A stretch of DNA of 64,000 nt, taken from assembly GCF_031453555.1 (NCBI RefSeq), contig NZ_JAVIZM010000001.1:62001-126000 (forward strand), written 5' to 3'. Position 1 is the first letter of the stretch. Each line of letters opens with the position of its first letter. Under the pieces are notes generated by a model. That model saw only the letters and a list, made by a program, of their open reading frames with translations, was not told the DNA's origin and ran no database searches. This document shows, piece after piece, positions 1-9,407 of the stretch. The DNA comes from Bacillus sp. SLBN-46. Lineage in GTDB: Bacteria > Bacillota > Bacilli > Bacillales > Cytobacillaceae. Position numbers and translations under genes: made by a program.

Positions 1-1025
1 TAGGTGGCTTCCCAGTTATTAATCAATATGGGCCGTTCTTGCTTTCGCCATTGAGCGGGGATTAAATTTTCCCGATAAAGAGCATGAAATGCCTGGCTCA
101 TACCATTTAGTCCTTGATCTGAATACACCATCACTGCTTCAGGTGTTTGAAATGACTCTTGGGGCTTTAATGACCACTTGAAGCCAAATGGATGAATCCC
201 AACTGTCAGCCTGGCCGTGTCATAATGCTCCACTTCTACTTGCATTAGAAAATTACTGCTATATACAAAATTAAATCCGTATACCTCGCCTGTATGCTCC
301 GTCGCTGATGGCCTTTTTAATGCTAAAAACGGATTATGATGGTGGGAGCTTGCCCCGCGCAGACTCGAAATAGACTGAATTCCTGTTTCTAGCTTTCTTT
401 CCTTAACATGCCGTTCCCTTGACCATGCCCCGGCTAAGTGAATAAACTGAAATTCCTTATCAGGTAGATCGAGAGAGGCGCTCATTAATCTTTCAATAGC
501 TAATTCCTCTTGACCATTATTTTTCAAGAGGGCACTTCTTGAAATAACTGGTTTATCAGAGAAAATAGTATAATTTAAGATTAACTCAGCTTGTAAAAAC
601 TCATCCTTTAAGATGATTTGGATGGTGCTGGCACCGCTATTTTCATCTGTATAGGTTGCCGGTAGCCCCTCAAGACGAGGCTTTCCTTCCAGCAAACGAA
701 AAGATTCATATTTAAAATCGGGAACATGGTTTTCATTTTGTTTTGTTAAACAGATGGCAGGTTCCCGGAAATCTGAATTTCCGTAGGCAGGATATTCTTG
801 ACGCAGTGTTTCCAGACAAAAGGCTGGATCGTCAGCATACACATGACAACTTGCCGCCGTTGGAACATCGTATGTTTGCAAATGAGAAAAATCAGAACGA
901 TGACGAAGGGCCTTTCCATAATATAGATGGCCTAGCTGTCCATTCTTCATCACATGGAAAATGTAGCTCACCTGACCATTTGTTAAATGAAATTGCTGTT
1001 TTTCTAAATTCGCATGTATTTGCAT
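1..1025 (-). CDS. Alpha-galactosidase, GH36 (N-terminal part, cut by window edge)
   Basis: Would hydrolyse alpha-1,6-galactosides such as melibiose or raffinose. The reverse strand stays open from an ATG at 1025 to the window edge, giving 341 codons. The N-terminal beta-sandwich of GH36 is recognisable, including a serine/histidine-rich stretch (LRGASSHHHNPF) near residue 220 and, at the edge, ILINNWEAT, the usual entry to the catalytic barrel. The catalytic aspartates would lie beyond the window. AAAAAGGTGAAG precedes the ATG. It follows the beta-galactosidase gene by 42 bases, so it is probably the last visible gene of the galactoside operon. There is no signal peptide, so a cytoplasmic enzyme acting on imported sugar is inferred. 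Confidence 0.88.
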   Translation of the reverse strand, partial: MQIHANLEKQQFHLTNGQVSYIFHVMKNGQLGHLYYGKALRHRSDFSHLQTYDVPTAASCHVYADDPAFCLETLRQEYPAYGNSDFREPAICLTKQNENHVPDFKYESFRLLEGKPRLEGLPATYTDENSGASTIQIILKDEFLQAELILNYTIFSDKPVISRSALLKNNGQEELAIERLMSASLDLPDKEFQFIHLAGAWSRERHVKERKLETGIQSISSLRGASSHHHNPFLALKRPSATEHTGEVYGFNFVYSSNFLMQVEVEHYDTARLTVGIHPFGFKWSLKPQESFQTPEAVMVYSDQGLNGMSQAFHALYRENLIPAQWRKQERPILINNWEAT

Positions 1026-1067
1026 AAAACTTCACCTTTTTCTAAATGGATGTCGTTTTGGAACTAC

Positions 1068-4000
1068 CTAAATCCGCTGAATCATAAACTCAAATTCTAT
1101 ATCCTGGTCTGCATGAATGAGGTGTTCATCGTGAACAGGCGCACCCCAGCTGTCATCCCCGCCGACTCCCATCTGTTTGCCTGCAACCGTTACGACCGTA
1201 TAGTGGACATTCGGCAGCTCGTAATGATGCCCTGCATTTTCAAGCTCGAATGCTGTATAAGGTGAAAAATTGCATTCAAGCGGCTCTAAAACAGAAGAAA
1301 TCCTAATTCCCATACCATCACGGTTCGTTAGACTAACCCTACGGACTCCAGTACGATTTCCAGACTCTTGCGGCATAACATAACCTGATAGATTATCTGA
1401 TACTTGGTTTTTAAAGAGACACAGTCTCGCACCTTTACAGCGATCAATATAATTCTCTTCTGGCCCCATCGCATACCACTCCAATTGGTCATAATCAGCT
1501 GGGACCTTGAAGGACACTGCAAAAATCGGCAGCTGTGGAAGATTCGCGGCTCCATGATAAACCTGTTTAACACGAACGCTTCCATCAGATAAGACAGTGA
1601 AACTGATCTTCACTTCCACTTCCGAACTAATGGCCAATTTATAGGTAAAAGTGATACACACCTGTTCATCACTTTCCTTAACCTCAACTCCTACACATGT
1701 TCGCGCCAGGCTGGCAGCATACCAAAGCCCCGAATGGTAGCCTTGAGAAAAGCCGCGGTCATTATCTGTTGTCGCTCTCCAGAATAATGGTGAAGGAGGA
1801 AGGGCAATCATTTCTTTTCCAGCATAATTCAACGAGACTAAGCTTCCGACTTGTTTTGAGAACATGATAGTGAAATCACGGCCATGGACACCAATATTGA
1901 CATCCCCTTCAGCCACTCTTAAAGTTCCAGAAATTAATGCGGGCTTTTCTGTTCCTTTTACCTGAAACACATACTGTCCAAAGGCAATTTCATATCCTGC
2001 ATCTGCCCAAAGTGTGGTCTCCTTCAATTTTAAGAAGGTATGAATACAATACTCACCCGAGTCTCTAACACTATCAGCAGGCAACTCAAATTCCGCTCTT
2101 CCCTCACTCATAGGCGCAACTGCCATATGAATCATGCCACGAGCCATTTCCTTACCCTCTCGGAACAGAATATATTCCAAATCATAACCGGAGGTATCGG
2201 TGAAAAGACTGTCGTTTATTACCGTTACGCCCGTTTGATCAGGTACCAGTTTAAAGTTTTGATACAAGTATTTAACTTCCTGCATTTTTGGCGATAACTC
2301 TCGATTCGCATACACGATTCCATTCGTACAGAAGCCGTAATCCGTCGGACGGTCTCCAAAGTCGCCACCGTAAGCTAAAAATTCTTTTCCGTAGCGGTCC
2401 TTCTTGATGATTGATTGATCGATATAATCCCAGATAAATCCTCCTTGATACATTGGATATTTCCGCTCCAAGTCCGTGTATTTATACATGCCGCCAAGTG
2501 AATTGCCCATTGCGTGCATATACTCGCAGCTAATGTACGGCTTCTCTGGATTATCGTTCAAATATGTTTCAATATCGGCAGGCTTTGCATACATCCTGCT
2601 TTCCATATCACTTGTATCGTTATAGTCACGGTTATGGAACACGCCTTCGTAATGGACAAGCCTGCTAGGGTCAACGCTTTTAAAATATTTAGAAACGTTC
2701 AGAATCACTTCCCCGGCATAAGATTCGTTCCCGCAGGACCAAATCAAGATGGACGGATGGTTCTTATCCCGCTCATACATCGAAATCGCTCTGTCCATGA
2801 CAATATCCTGCCATTCCTGCTTATTGCCCGGAATGTTCCAGGAAGGCTCGACTGCCCCCATCTTCTGCCAAGATCCATGTGTTTCCAGGTTCATTTCATC
2901 GATCACATATATACCGTATTCATCACATAATTCGTACCAGTAGCTTTGGTTTGGATAATGCGAAGTACGAACTGCATTGATATTATTCTGTTTAAGGGTT
3001 TTAATATCCCAAAGCATGTCTTCTTTGGTTATCGCACGTCCTCTGCGGCAATTGAATTCATGACGGTTTACTCCTTTAAAAACAATCCGTTCACCGTTAA
3101 GCCGCATAATTTTATCGACCAGTTCAAATCGTCTGAAGCCGACCTTCTGTGGAATAACTTCTACTAGATTTCCAGACTCGTTAAAGACTTGAATATATAG
3201 TTTGTATAAATAAGGAGTTTCTGCACTCCATAGCTTAGGCCCATCAACAGACAGCGAAAAAGACCAATTTCCTTCACTGAAGACGCCGTCAGCTACTGTG
3301 GTCAAGCTGCCATTTTCATCGTACAACTCGGCTGTAATTTTTGACGGCGCGTGATCCGCAAGAAGTTTAAGATCCGCTTGAAGTGTCCCCTTTTTATAAG
3401 ACGAATCCAATTCAGTTCGAACATGAACATCAAACACATGGACCTTTGGCACTGTATAAAGATATACATCCCGGAAGATTCCTGAGAAACGCCAGAAGTC
3501 CTGATCCTCCAACCAACTGCCAGTGCTGCGCTGGTAAACTTCAACAGCCAGTTTATTCTCTCCTTCAACTAGAAAAGGAGTTAACTCAAACTCAGACGGT
3601 GTAAACGAATCTTCACTGTAGCCAACAAATATACCGTTCAACCACACGTAAAAAGCTGATTCCACACCTTGGAATGAAATATACAAAGGCTTGTTCTCCA
3701 TATGGGCAGGAACAGTAAACATCTTCACATAGCTGCCGACAGGATTATGATCGGTTGGAATTGCCGGCGGTCGAATATCGTTATGTCCGTCCCAAGGGTA
3801 CATCGTATTGACATATTGCGGTTTTCCGTATCCTTGCAACTGAATATGTCCAGGGACCGTAATATCTCCCCAGCCCGAGCAATTATATTCGGAACTGTAA
3901 AACTCTTTCGGACGATGATCCGGATTCACACTATAATGAAATTTCCAGTTTCCATTCAATTCGTACCGCATTTTCATTGGAGCAGCATTTCTTGCTTCCT

Positions 4001-4100
4001 CCAGCGTCTCGTAATAAGTGTGGTCTGAATGGGCAGGAAGCCTGTTTACGGCGAATACATTCAAATCTGAAAGCCAATCTATCGTTGGAATAATCGTCAT
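1068..4100 (-). CDS. lacZ: Beta-galactosidase, GH2 (LacZ type)
   Basis: Hydrolyses terminal beta-galactosides such as lactose or galacto-oligosaccharides in the cytoplasm. At 1010 residues it has normal LacZ length and domain order: sugar-binding sandwich, immunoglobulin-like domains, TIM barrel, then the small beta-gal chain domain. The acid/base glutamate is Glu459 in SCGNESYAG and the nucleophile is Glu526 in ISCEYMHAMGNS; the barrel also holds VRTSHYPN and DEMNLETHG. No signal peptide is present. It lies 33 bases after the second permease gene and before an alpha-galactosidase, so the operon can open both anomers of galactoside. Identification is firm; substrate preference is inferred from the neighbours. 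Confidence 0.95.
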   Translation of the reverse strand: MTIIPTIDWLSDLNVFAVNRLPAHSDHTYYETLEEARNAAPMKMRYELNGNWKFHYSVNPDHRPKEFYSSEYNCSGWGDITVPGHIQLQGYGKPQYVNTMYPWDGHNDIRPPAIPTDHNPVGSYVKMFTVPAHMENKPLYISFQGVESAFYVWLNGIFVGYSEDSFTPSEFELTPFLVEGENKLAVEVYQRSTGSWLEDQDFWRFSGIFRDVYLYTVPKVHVFDVHVRTELDSSYKKGTLQADLKLLADHAPSKITAELYDENGSLTTVADGVFSEGNWSFSLSVDGPKLWSAETPYLYKLYIQVFNESGNLVEVIPQKVGFRRFELVDKIMRLNGERIVFKGVNRHEFNCRRGRAITKEDMLWDIKTLKQNNINAVRTSHYPNQSYWYELCDEYGIYVIDEMNLETHGSWQKMGAVEPSWNIPGNKQEWQDIVMDRAISMYERDKNHPSILIWSCGNESYAGEVILNVSKYFKSVDPSRLVHYEGVFHNRDYNDTSDMESRMYAKPADIETYLNDNPEKPYISCEYMHAMGNSLGGMYKYTDLERKYPMYQGGFIWDYIDQSIIKKDRYGKEFLAYGGDFGDRPTDYGFCTNGIVYANRELSPKMQEVKYLYQNFKLVPDQTGVTVINDSLFTDTSGYDLEYILFREGKEMARGMIHMAVAPMSEGRAEFELPADSVRDSGEYCIHTFLKLKETTLWADAGYEIAFGQYVFQVKGTEKPALISGTLRVAEGDVNIGVHGRDFTIMFSKQVGSLVSLNYAGKEMIALPPSPLFWRATTDNDRGFSQGYHSGLWYAASLARTCVGVEVKESDEQVCITFTYKLAISSEVEVKISFTVLSDGSVRVKQVYHGAANLPQLPIFAVSFKVPADYDQLEWYAMGPEENYIDRCKGARLCLFKNQVSDNLSGYVMPQESGNRTGVRRVSLTNRDGMGIRISSVLEPLECNFSPYTAFELENAGHHYELPNVHYTVVTVAGKQMGVGGDDSWGAPVHDEHLIHADQDIEFEFMIQRI

Positions 4101-4133
4101 TACCTATTACACTTCCTATCTACTTTTTTATCA

Positions 4134-4952
4134 CTATTTCACAGACCCCATCATTCCTGCAACAAAATGTTTTTGCATAATGAAGAAAATGATTGCCGCA
4201 GGCAGGGTTGCAATCACAATGGCTGTCATAATCACGCCAAAGTCAGGAGAGTAGCTTGAGCCAAGGTTAGAAATCAGCAGGGGAATCGTCTGATTTTCAG
4301 GAGATTGCAAAATAACAAGTGGCCATAGATAGCTGTTCCAGCTGGCCATGAACGTAATAATCGCTGCTGCAGCATAGGTTGTTTTCATCGTTGGAACATA
4401 AATTCTAAAAAAAACCCCCAATTCGCTTAATCCATCAATTCTCCCAGCTTCCAATATTTCCTTAGGGAACATTTTCGTGCTTTGTCGAAAGAAAAAGATA
4501 AGAAACGCAGTAGTAACCGTTGGTAAGATAACAGCTGCCAGCGTATCGATGCCAATCAGCGGAAACGATTGTGATATCGTTCCAAACATCCGGAACAATG
4601 GAACCATTAACGCTGCAAAGGGAATCATCATGGAAAGAAGCAAAAAGTTGAATAAAAAGTCTTTTGTCCGGCTTTTAAAAATTTCAAATCCATACCCAGC
4701 CAATGAGGCAATCAGCATAGCAAGAACCGTAGTGATAATCGAGATTTTTGTTGAGTTGATTAATGCCGGTACAAGGTCAACCGTATCCAACAAGTTGTGA
4801 AGATTCTCCATAAAATGACTACCTGGTATTAATCTTCCCTTCGTTACATCCACTGACTTGTTGGTGGAACTGACAATCATCCATAAAAACGGGAATATTG
4901 AGACAATAGAAGCGATAATAAGGACTGTATAGCTGAATATCCGTTTACTCAT
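4134..4952 (-). CDS. Carbohydrate ABC transporter permease, MalG/LacG type
   Basis: One of two inner-membrane subunits of a CUT1 sugar importer. About six membrane segments are visible. The cytoplasmic EAA loop for ATPase contact reads EAGRIDGLSELGVFFRI, followed by a conserved proline in VPTMKTT. The frame opens at 4997, but ATG at 4952 gives the usual MSKRIF start and overlaps the stop of the preceding permease as ATGAGTAA, so I chose it (272 residues). No ATP-binding gene lies nearby; such Bacillus importers generally share a common ATPase (MsmX type), which is assumed here. Confidence 0.9.
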   Translation of the reverse strand: MSKRIFSYTVLIIASIVSIFPFLWMIVSSTNKSVDVTKGRLIPGSHFMENLHNLLDTVDLVPALINSTKISIITTVLAMLIASLAGYGFEIFKSRTKDFLFNFLLLSMMIPFAALMVPLFRMFGTISQSFPLIGIDTLAAVILPTVTTAFLIFFFRQSTKMFPKEILEAGRIDGLSELGVFFRIYVPTMKTTYAAAAIITFMASWNSYLWPLVILQSPENQTIPLLISNLGSSYSPDFGVIMTAIVIATLPAAIIFFIMQKHFVAGMMGSVK

Positions 4953-5874
4953 TTTTATCACCCGCCACTTTAAACTGTATAATCGAGAAGATGACAATCA
5001 TAATGACAATGGCGTATGAAACAGTAGCTGCATAGCCAAAATCAGGGGTATATTTAAACGATAAATTATAGATGTATTGAGAAATCGTCATCGTCGCGTT
5101 TCCCGGCCCGCCTTGAGTAATATTCATGACTTCATCAAACAATTGAAGCGTACCAATAGTTGAAGTGATAGAAGTAAATAAGATAATGGGCTTGAGCATC
5201 GGTATCGTAATTTTGAAAAATTGTTGAATAGATGAGGCTCCGTCGATTTTCGCCGCTTCATAAATAGATTCATCGACGTTTTGCAGAGCAGATAAATAAA
5301 AAATCATGTTATAGCCAGTCCATCTCCATGTAATCGCTACAATGATGGCAATTTTAGCCCAAAAGGGATCTGTCAGCCACTCGATTGGTGCAGAAATGAG
5401 TGAAAGCTTCATTAACATAATGTTGATCATACCGTCATGTCCAAACAGATATTTAAAGATAACCGAATACGCAACAAGCGAGGTTACGCATGGAAGGAAA
5501 ATAGCTGTGCGGAATAACCCCTTATACTTCAGTGTTTTATTATTCAATAAAACAGAAAGGAATAAAGCCAGAATGATCATGATTGGCACTTGAATGATGA
5601 GATAAATGACCGTATTTTTCACTGTCGTTAAAAATGTTGGATCCTTCAATAAGCGTGCATAATTATCAAAACCTGTAAAAGTCAGGTTTGCGCCAGTACC
5701 AGATTGAAAGGATAATATGAGTGCTTGAAGCATTGGATAGAAATAAAATAAGCAAATCATGACAGATGCAACGATCACAAAGGACCAGCCGATTACAGCA
5801 TTTTTCGCTCGATTTTTCCTGCCTGACTTCACTGTTTTTATAGCCTGGTTTTGATTTACTTTAGCTGTTATCAC
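4945..5874 (-). CDS. Carbohydrate ABC transporter permease, MalF/LacF type
   Basis: Partner permease of the CUT1 importer, 309 residues, with six predicted membrane segments after a basic N-terminus. The EAA loop is visible as YEAAKIDGASSIQQFFKI with IPMLKP after it. The likely start is GTG at 5874, preceded by AAGGGG at nine bases. It is the first permease after the binding-protein gene but is separated from it by about 270 bases that hold a long palindromic repeat, and it overlaps the next permease by 8 bases. Uptake of oligogalactosides is inferred from the downstream alpha- and beta-galactosidases. Confidence 0.9.
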   Translation of the reverse strand: MITAKVNQNQAIKTVKSGRKNRAKNAVIGWSFVIVASVMICLFYFYPMLQALILSFQSGTGANLTFTGFDNYARLLKDPTFLTTVKNTVIYLIIQVPIMIILALFLSVLLNNKTLKYKGLFRTAIFLPCVTSLVAYSVIFKYLFGHDGMINIMLMKLSLISAPIEWLTDPFWAKIAIIVAITWRWTGYNMIFYLSALQNVDESIYEAAKIDGASSIQQFFKITIPMLKPIILFTSITSTIGTLQLFDEVMNITQGGPGNATMTISQYIYNLSFKYTPDFGYAATVSYAIVIMIVIFSIIQFKVAGDKNE

Positions 5875-5904
5875 TTAGATCAACCCCTTACCTTGGTAAT
5901 AAGA

Positions 5905-6026
5905 AAAGCGGAAGCGCCTTGTCCAGCCCCGACAGGCAAATGTTCTTCGGTAAGAAAATTCCCTCTTTTGACTTTTATTGCCGAAGGTTATTTGACCCGA
6001 GGGGCTAGGCGCTGGAGCCGGACAAT
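5905..6026. repeat. Long nested palindrome between binding protein and permeases
   Basis: The arms GCGCC...CAGCCCC (5913-5930) and GGGGCTAGGCGCTGG (6001-6015) pair, and inside them CAAAT...CTTCGG (5937-5949) pairs with CCGAAG...ATTTG (5981-5994), giving a long interrupted hairpin. AGCGGAAGCGCC...GGGGCTAGGCGCTGGAGC resembles a palindromic element I recall as common between Bacillaceae genes (bcr1-like); that family link is from memory. It occupies nearly all of the 273-base gap, where it could stabilise the upstream mRNA or reduce read-through so that the binding protein is made in excess. Confidence 0.75.
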
Positions 6027-6147
6027 AAAAGAAACAGCCTTAGAACGAATCGCCTGATAAAACAGTTAGCTCCGTTCCGATAAACCGTACAGGAGAAGCC
6101 GGCGAATTTTCCAAGGCTTATTTCTTTATTATTTTTCAATGCTAGAC

Positions 6148-7437
6148 TTATTTAATTTGTTCTTCTGCTTGTTTTTGAGCGTCTTCTAACACCTTATCAA
6201 GGTCTTTCCCCTTCAGGTAATCCTGCATTCCCACAGCCAAAATGTCCTCAATTGCATATGTGTGTAAACCATAGTTTACTTGTGGAATTTGTTCTGTCCA
6301 GTTAGCAAAATCAGTAATGATTTTTTGTCCGCCGAAGAAATCATCTGCTGCCTTATAGGCTTCACCTTCAGCTGCTGGCTTGTAAGTACCAATGGCACCA
6401 ATTTCTTTATTCAAAGTCTGGTAAAAATCAACATTGGAACCAAAGGTTTTCGCAAGGAAATCAACGGCTTTTTCTTTACCTGGAACGTTAAGTACGTACC
6501 AAGAGCTTCCTCCTAAGTTTGAAGCGTTAACTGAATTTGGAATATCAGTTTGTTTTGGCATTGGTACAACTGCCCACTTACCAGCTTGAGAAGCTTCAGA
6601 CTTTATGGAAGGCGTGATCCAGTTCCCTGTTGGAACAGTGGCAACATCACCGCTGTTAAAACCTGCTACAAATTGACTCCAGTCAGACACAGGTTTTACT
6701 AAATCAGCATCTAAGATCTCTTTATATGTTTTGAATGCTTCTTTTAAAGATGCATTACCTGCAATATCAGGTGTCACTCCATCATTCTTTAAATACCATG
6801 ATCCGCTTGTCTGAATCATCATGCGAATCAATCCAAGGTCTTTTGGATCCTGTGTGAGCATCGCTTTGCCTGTTGCTTTTTTTACTTTCTTTCCTACTTC
6901 AATATATTTCTTCCAATCGATATTTTTTAAGTCATCCACTTTATAGCCGGCTTTTTCTAAATAATCCGTTCTAACATATAATCCCGTTACGCCTGTATCG
7001 AATGGAAGTCCGTAGTTCTTCCCATCCAAACTGGTTGGAGCCATTTTATACTTAGCGAAATCTTCTGATTTAAAAGAACCAGTTAGCTCCTGGAACATAT
7101 CCGGATACGCCTTCAAAAAGCTTTGTGCTCGATAGTCTTCAATTAAAACAATATTAGGCAAGCCTTTAGTCGTTCCAGAACTTAAGCTGGTGTTTAGCTT
7201 TTGTACAATGTCTGCCTGAGCATTTTCAACCACTTTTATCTTAAGATCAGGGTTTTCAGATTTATAGGCTTCTTTTGCTAGATTCATTGCTTTAATGTTA
7301 AAATTCGGGTCCCAAGCCCATACGGTAATTTCTTTCGTATCTTTTGACTCGCCTGAAGCTTGTTTATCCTTTGATCCGGAAGAACAAGCAGTTAATAGCA
7401 AAATACTTACTAAAAATAGTGCTAATACTTTTTTCAT
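6148..7437 (-). CDS. Sugar ABC transporter substrate-binding lipoprotein
   Basis: Extracellular solute-binding protein (family 1) that captures sugar for the two downstream permeases. A lipoprotein signal is clear: MKKVLALFLVSILLLTACSS with the lipobox LTAC, so the mature protein is anchored at the lipidated cysteine. About 429 residues, typical for CUT1 binding proteins. ATG at 7437 is preferred to the TTG one codon upstream because GGGGGG lies eight bases before it. It is the first structural gene after yesNM. Galactoside binding is inferred from the operon, not from residues. Confidence 0.92.
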   Translation of the reverse strand: MKKVLALFLVSILLLTACSSGSKDKQASGESKDTKEITVWAWDPNFNIKAMNLAKEAYKSENPDLKIKVVENAQADIVQKLNTSLSSGTTKGLPNIVLIEDYRAQSFLKAYPDMFQELTGSFKSEDFAKYKMAPTSLDGKNYGLPFDTGVTGLYVRTDYLEKAGYKVDDLKNIDWKKYIEVGKKVKKATGKAMLTQDPKDLGLIRMMIQTSGSWYLKNDGVTPDIAGNASLKEAFKTYKEILDADLVKPVSDWSQFVAGFNSGDVATVPTGNWITPSIKSEASQAGKWAVVPMPKQTDIPNSVNASNLGGSSWYVLNVPGKEKAVDFLAKTFGSNVDFYQTLNKEIGAIGTYKPAAEGEAYKAADDFFGGQKIITDFANWTEQIPQVNYGLHTYAIEDILAVGMQDYLKGKDLDKVLEDAQKQAEEQIK

Positions 7438-7471
7438 CAATATTTCCCCCCAAGCGTATCTAATGTATTTT

Positions 7472-7485
7472 TGTAAGCGTTATCT
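7472..7485. promoter_or_regulatory. cre candidate (CcpA site) just upstream of binding-protein gene
   Basis: TGTAAGCGTTATCT matches the cre consensus TGWNANCGNTNWCA at all fixed positions but the last. It lies 34-48 bases before the binding-protein start, where bound CcpA would block or overlap the promoter. Catabolite repression of a galactoside operon is expected; binding is inferred. Confidence 0.5.
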
Positions 7486-7567
7486 ACCTTACAAGTACTA
7501 TGGTAGCACCTGCTGGGGCTTTATCGTTAGGACGATATTTTTAAGAGTTGGTAATATTTTTACATAT

Positions 7568-7581
7568 TGAACACGCTTTCA
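7568..7581. promoter_or_regulatory. Second cre candidate upstream of binding-protein gene
   Basis: TGAACACGCTTTCA fits TGWNANCGNTNWCA with one mismatch (C for A at position 5) and is near-palindromic. It lies about 130 bases upstream of the binding-protein start, between it and the end of the yesM-like gene. A perfect dyad TATCGT-TAGG-ACGATA (7522-7537) lies between the two cre candidates and could be a further operator. Confidence 0.5.
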
Positions 7582-7622
7582 TTTTCTTGGATTTGCACTA
7601 TTTTTAGATTTTATGATTTTTT

Positions 7623-9404
7623 TTACTTCACCGTACAAGGAAGGGTAATTCGAACCTTTGTCCCCACGCCCGGGTCACTGGAAATGGTTACTCCGAATGC
7701 TTCTCCATAAATAAGCTGAATGCGCTCATGGACATTCCGAACGCCAATGCCAGAAAATAGCTGTTGATTCCGCTTTGTACTCGGAAGTTTATTTTCTGCC
7801 GAAACTTCCATTCCATCTCCGTTATCGACCACTTCGCAAATTAAGCTGTCACCCTCCTGCCATACAAGGACATTTATATAGCCATTTGCCTTTTTATTAA
7901 AACCATGAAAGAAAGAATTTTCGATAAAGGGCTGTAAAATTAATTTCGGTATTTGATATTCCCTGCAATCCGGTGAAACAAAATAGTTCACTTTTATTCG
8001 ATCTCCATACCGCTTTTGATTGATTAACACGTAATTCTTTAAGTTCTCTACTTCCTGCTCAACTGTAATGGTTTCACTAACATTGCCAATTGTATTCTGC
8101 AACAAGGATATAAGGGCATTAATCACTGACTCGGTTTCTTCTTTCACACCCTGCTGGACCATGAATTTAATGGAAGTCAATGTATTGTATAAAAAATGAG
8201 GATTAATTTGCTGCTGAAGAGCAGCCAGTTCGGCGTTTCGCTGTTGTTTCTGTGCCAAAACAAGTTTTTCAACATAATCATGCAGTTCATCGAGCATTGA
8301 GTTAAAGGCGTTGCCAATTTGTCTCGTTTCATAAGTTCCTGTAACAGCAACGTATTGGTGGAAGTTGTGTTTAGGGGCATTCCCTATTTGCTTTACCAGC
8401 CTCGAAAGCGAATTTGTTACACGTCTTGAGGCCAAAAAGACGATAATTAGGGCAGCAAAAACAATCCCCATGGAGATCAGGACAATGGCCTTTTTATTGA
8501 TTAAATCGCCGACTGCCCTTTTCTTATCAATAATATTGAAAAGGAACATATCGAAGGATGGTAGATATTCCATCGTAATAATTTGATCCTTTCCCATAAA
8601 TTTTCCGATGATATAATCGTTTGATCCCTTTTCTATTTTTGTTGCATAGGTTACAAGCTTTTCATCCTTTTTCCCGATGAGCTTCGATAAGTTACTCGAC
8701 ACGATCACTCCCTGTCTGTCTGCCATGACAACATTATTCCCAGGGGTGGTATAGCTCGAGTAAAACTTTCTGAAATCTTTCTCTTGAATGGCAAAATACA
8801 TCGAACCATAAATTCTTCCTGATAGACGGTCCATTAGCGCTTTAGAGGCAACAATGACATTTCCATCGCCTGCCTCTGAAGTTTGACCTGGACGGTGGTC
8901 ATATTGATACAAAAGCCTCTTCGGCGATTTGAACGTATTACGAGTCAAAGCACTATTCTCTAGTTCTTCATCTGTAATTGGCCAGTAATTGCGATCGGTT
9001 GCGTAGCTAAGTCCGTTATTCCCTGTAACAATGATTTCAACCTCGTAAGCGTCCAAATTGGATTTAATATGCTTCATTTGCTGGCTCATCGTAAAAATGG
9101 CATTCATTTTTTCCATATTTGAGCCTTCTTCTGTTAGGATTTTCTTGAGATTTCCGCTTTGAAGGAGGTTGTTAGACGCAATTATGATCGAATAATTAAA
9201 AGACTCAAAGCTCTCTTTCACTTGATTCATCACTTTCGAGTTCGTAATGCTGAACTTTTCAAAAAAGAATTGCTCCGACATGCGAATCGTTGTCCATGTA
9301 ATCGTAACCGATACAATGACAATCATCAGAACGGCAATGAGAAACATAGTGATAAACAGGTTGTTATGTTTAAAACGATTTGGAATAAGCCACATGGATA
9401 TCAT
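7623..9404 (-). CDS. yesM: Sensor histidine kinase, YesM family
   Basis: Membrane sensor that phosphorylates the adjacent AraC-type regulator. Order: membrane segment at residues 15-38, extracytoplasmic sensing region to about 300, second segment near 305-325, HAMP, then the His_kinase domain with His403 in QQINPHFLYNTL and an ATPase domain with VVDNGDGM and GIGVRNVHERI. 593 residues is normal for YesM/LytS-like kinases. Three bases separate it from the regulator gene, which is upstream. Its position directly before a galactoside importer suggests it senses extracellular sugar or the loaded binding protein; that is inference. Confidence 0.9.
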   Translation of the reverse strand: MISMWLIPNRFKHNNLFITMFLIAVLMIVIVSVTITWTTIRMSEQFFFEKFSITNSKVMNQVKESFESFNYSIIIASNNLLQSGNLKKILTEEGSNMEKMNAIFTMSQQMKHIKSNLDAYEVEIIVTGNNGLSYATDRNYWPITDEELENSALTRNTFKSPKRLLYQYDHRPGQTSEAGDGNVIVASKALMDRLSGRIYGSMYFAIQEKDFRKFYSSYTTPGNNVVMADRQGVIVSSNLSKLIGKKDEKLVTYATKIEKGSNDYIIGKFMGKDQIITMEYLPSFDMFLFNIIDKKRAVGDLINKKAIVLISMGIVFAALIIVFLASRRVTNSLSRLVKQIGNAPKHNFHQYVAVTGTYETRQIGNAFNSMLDELHDYVEKLVLAQKQQRNAELAALQQQINPHFLYNTLTSIKFMVQQGVKEETESVINALISLLQNTIGNVSETITVEQEVENLKNYVLINQKRYGDRIKVNYFVSPDCREYQIPKLILQPFIENSFFHGFNKKANGYINVLVWQEGDSLICEVVDNGDGMEVSAENKLPSTKRNQQLFSGIGVRNVHERIQLIYGEAFGVTISSDPGVGTKVRITLPCTVK

Positions 9405-9407
9405 CTC

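Noticed and set aside
743..1027. Rightward 94-codon frame
   Set aside because: Lies wholly opposite the alpha-galactosidase gene, which has family motifs and a ribosome site; no recognisable product.
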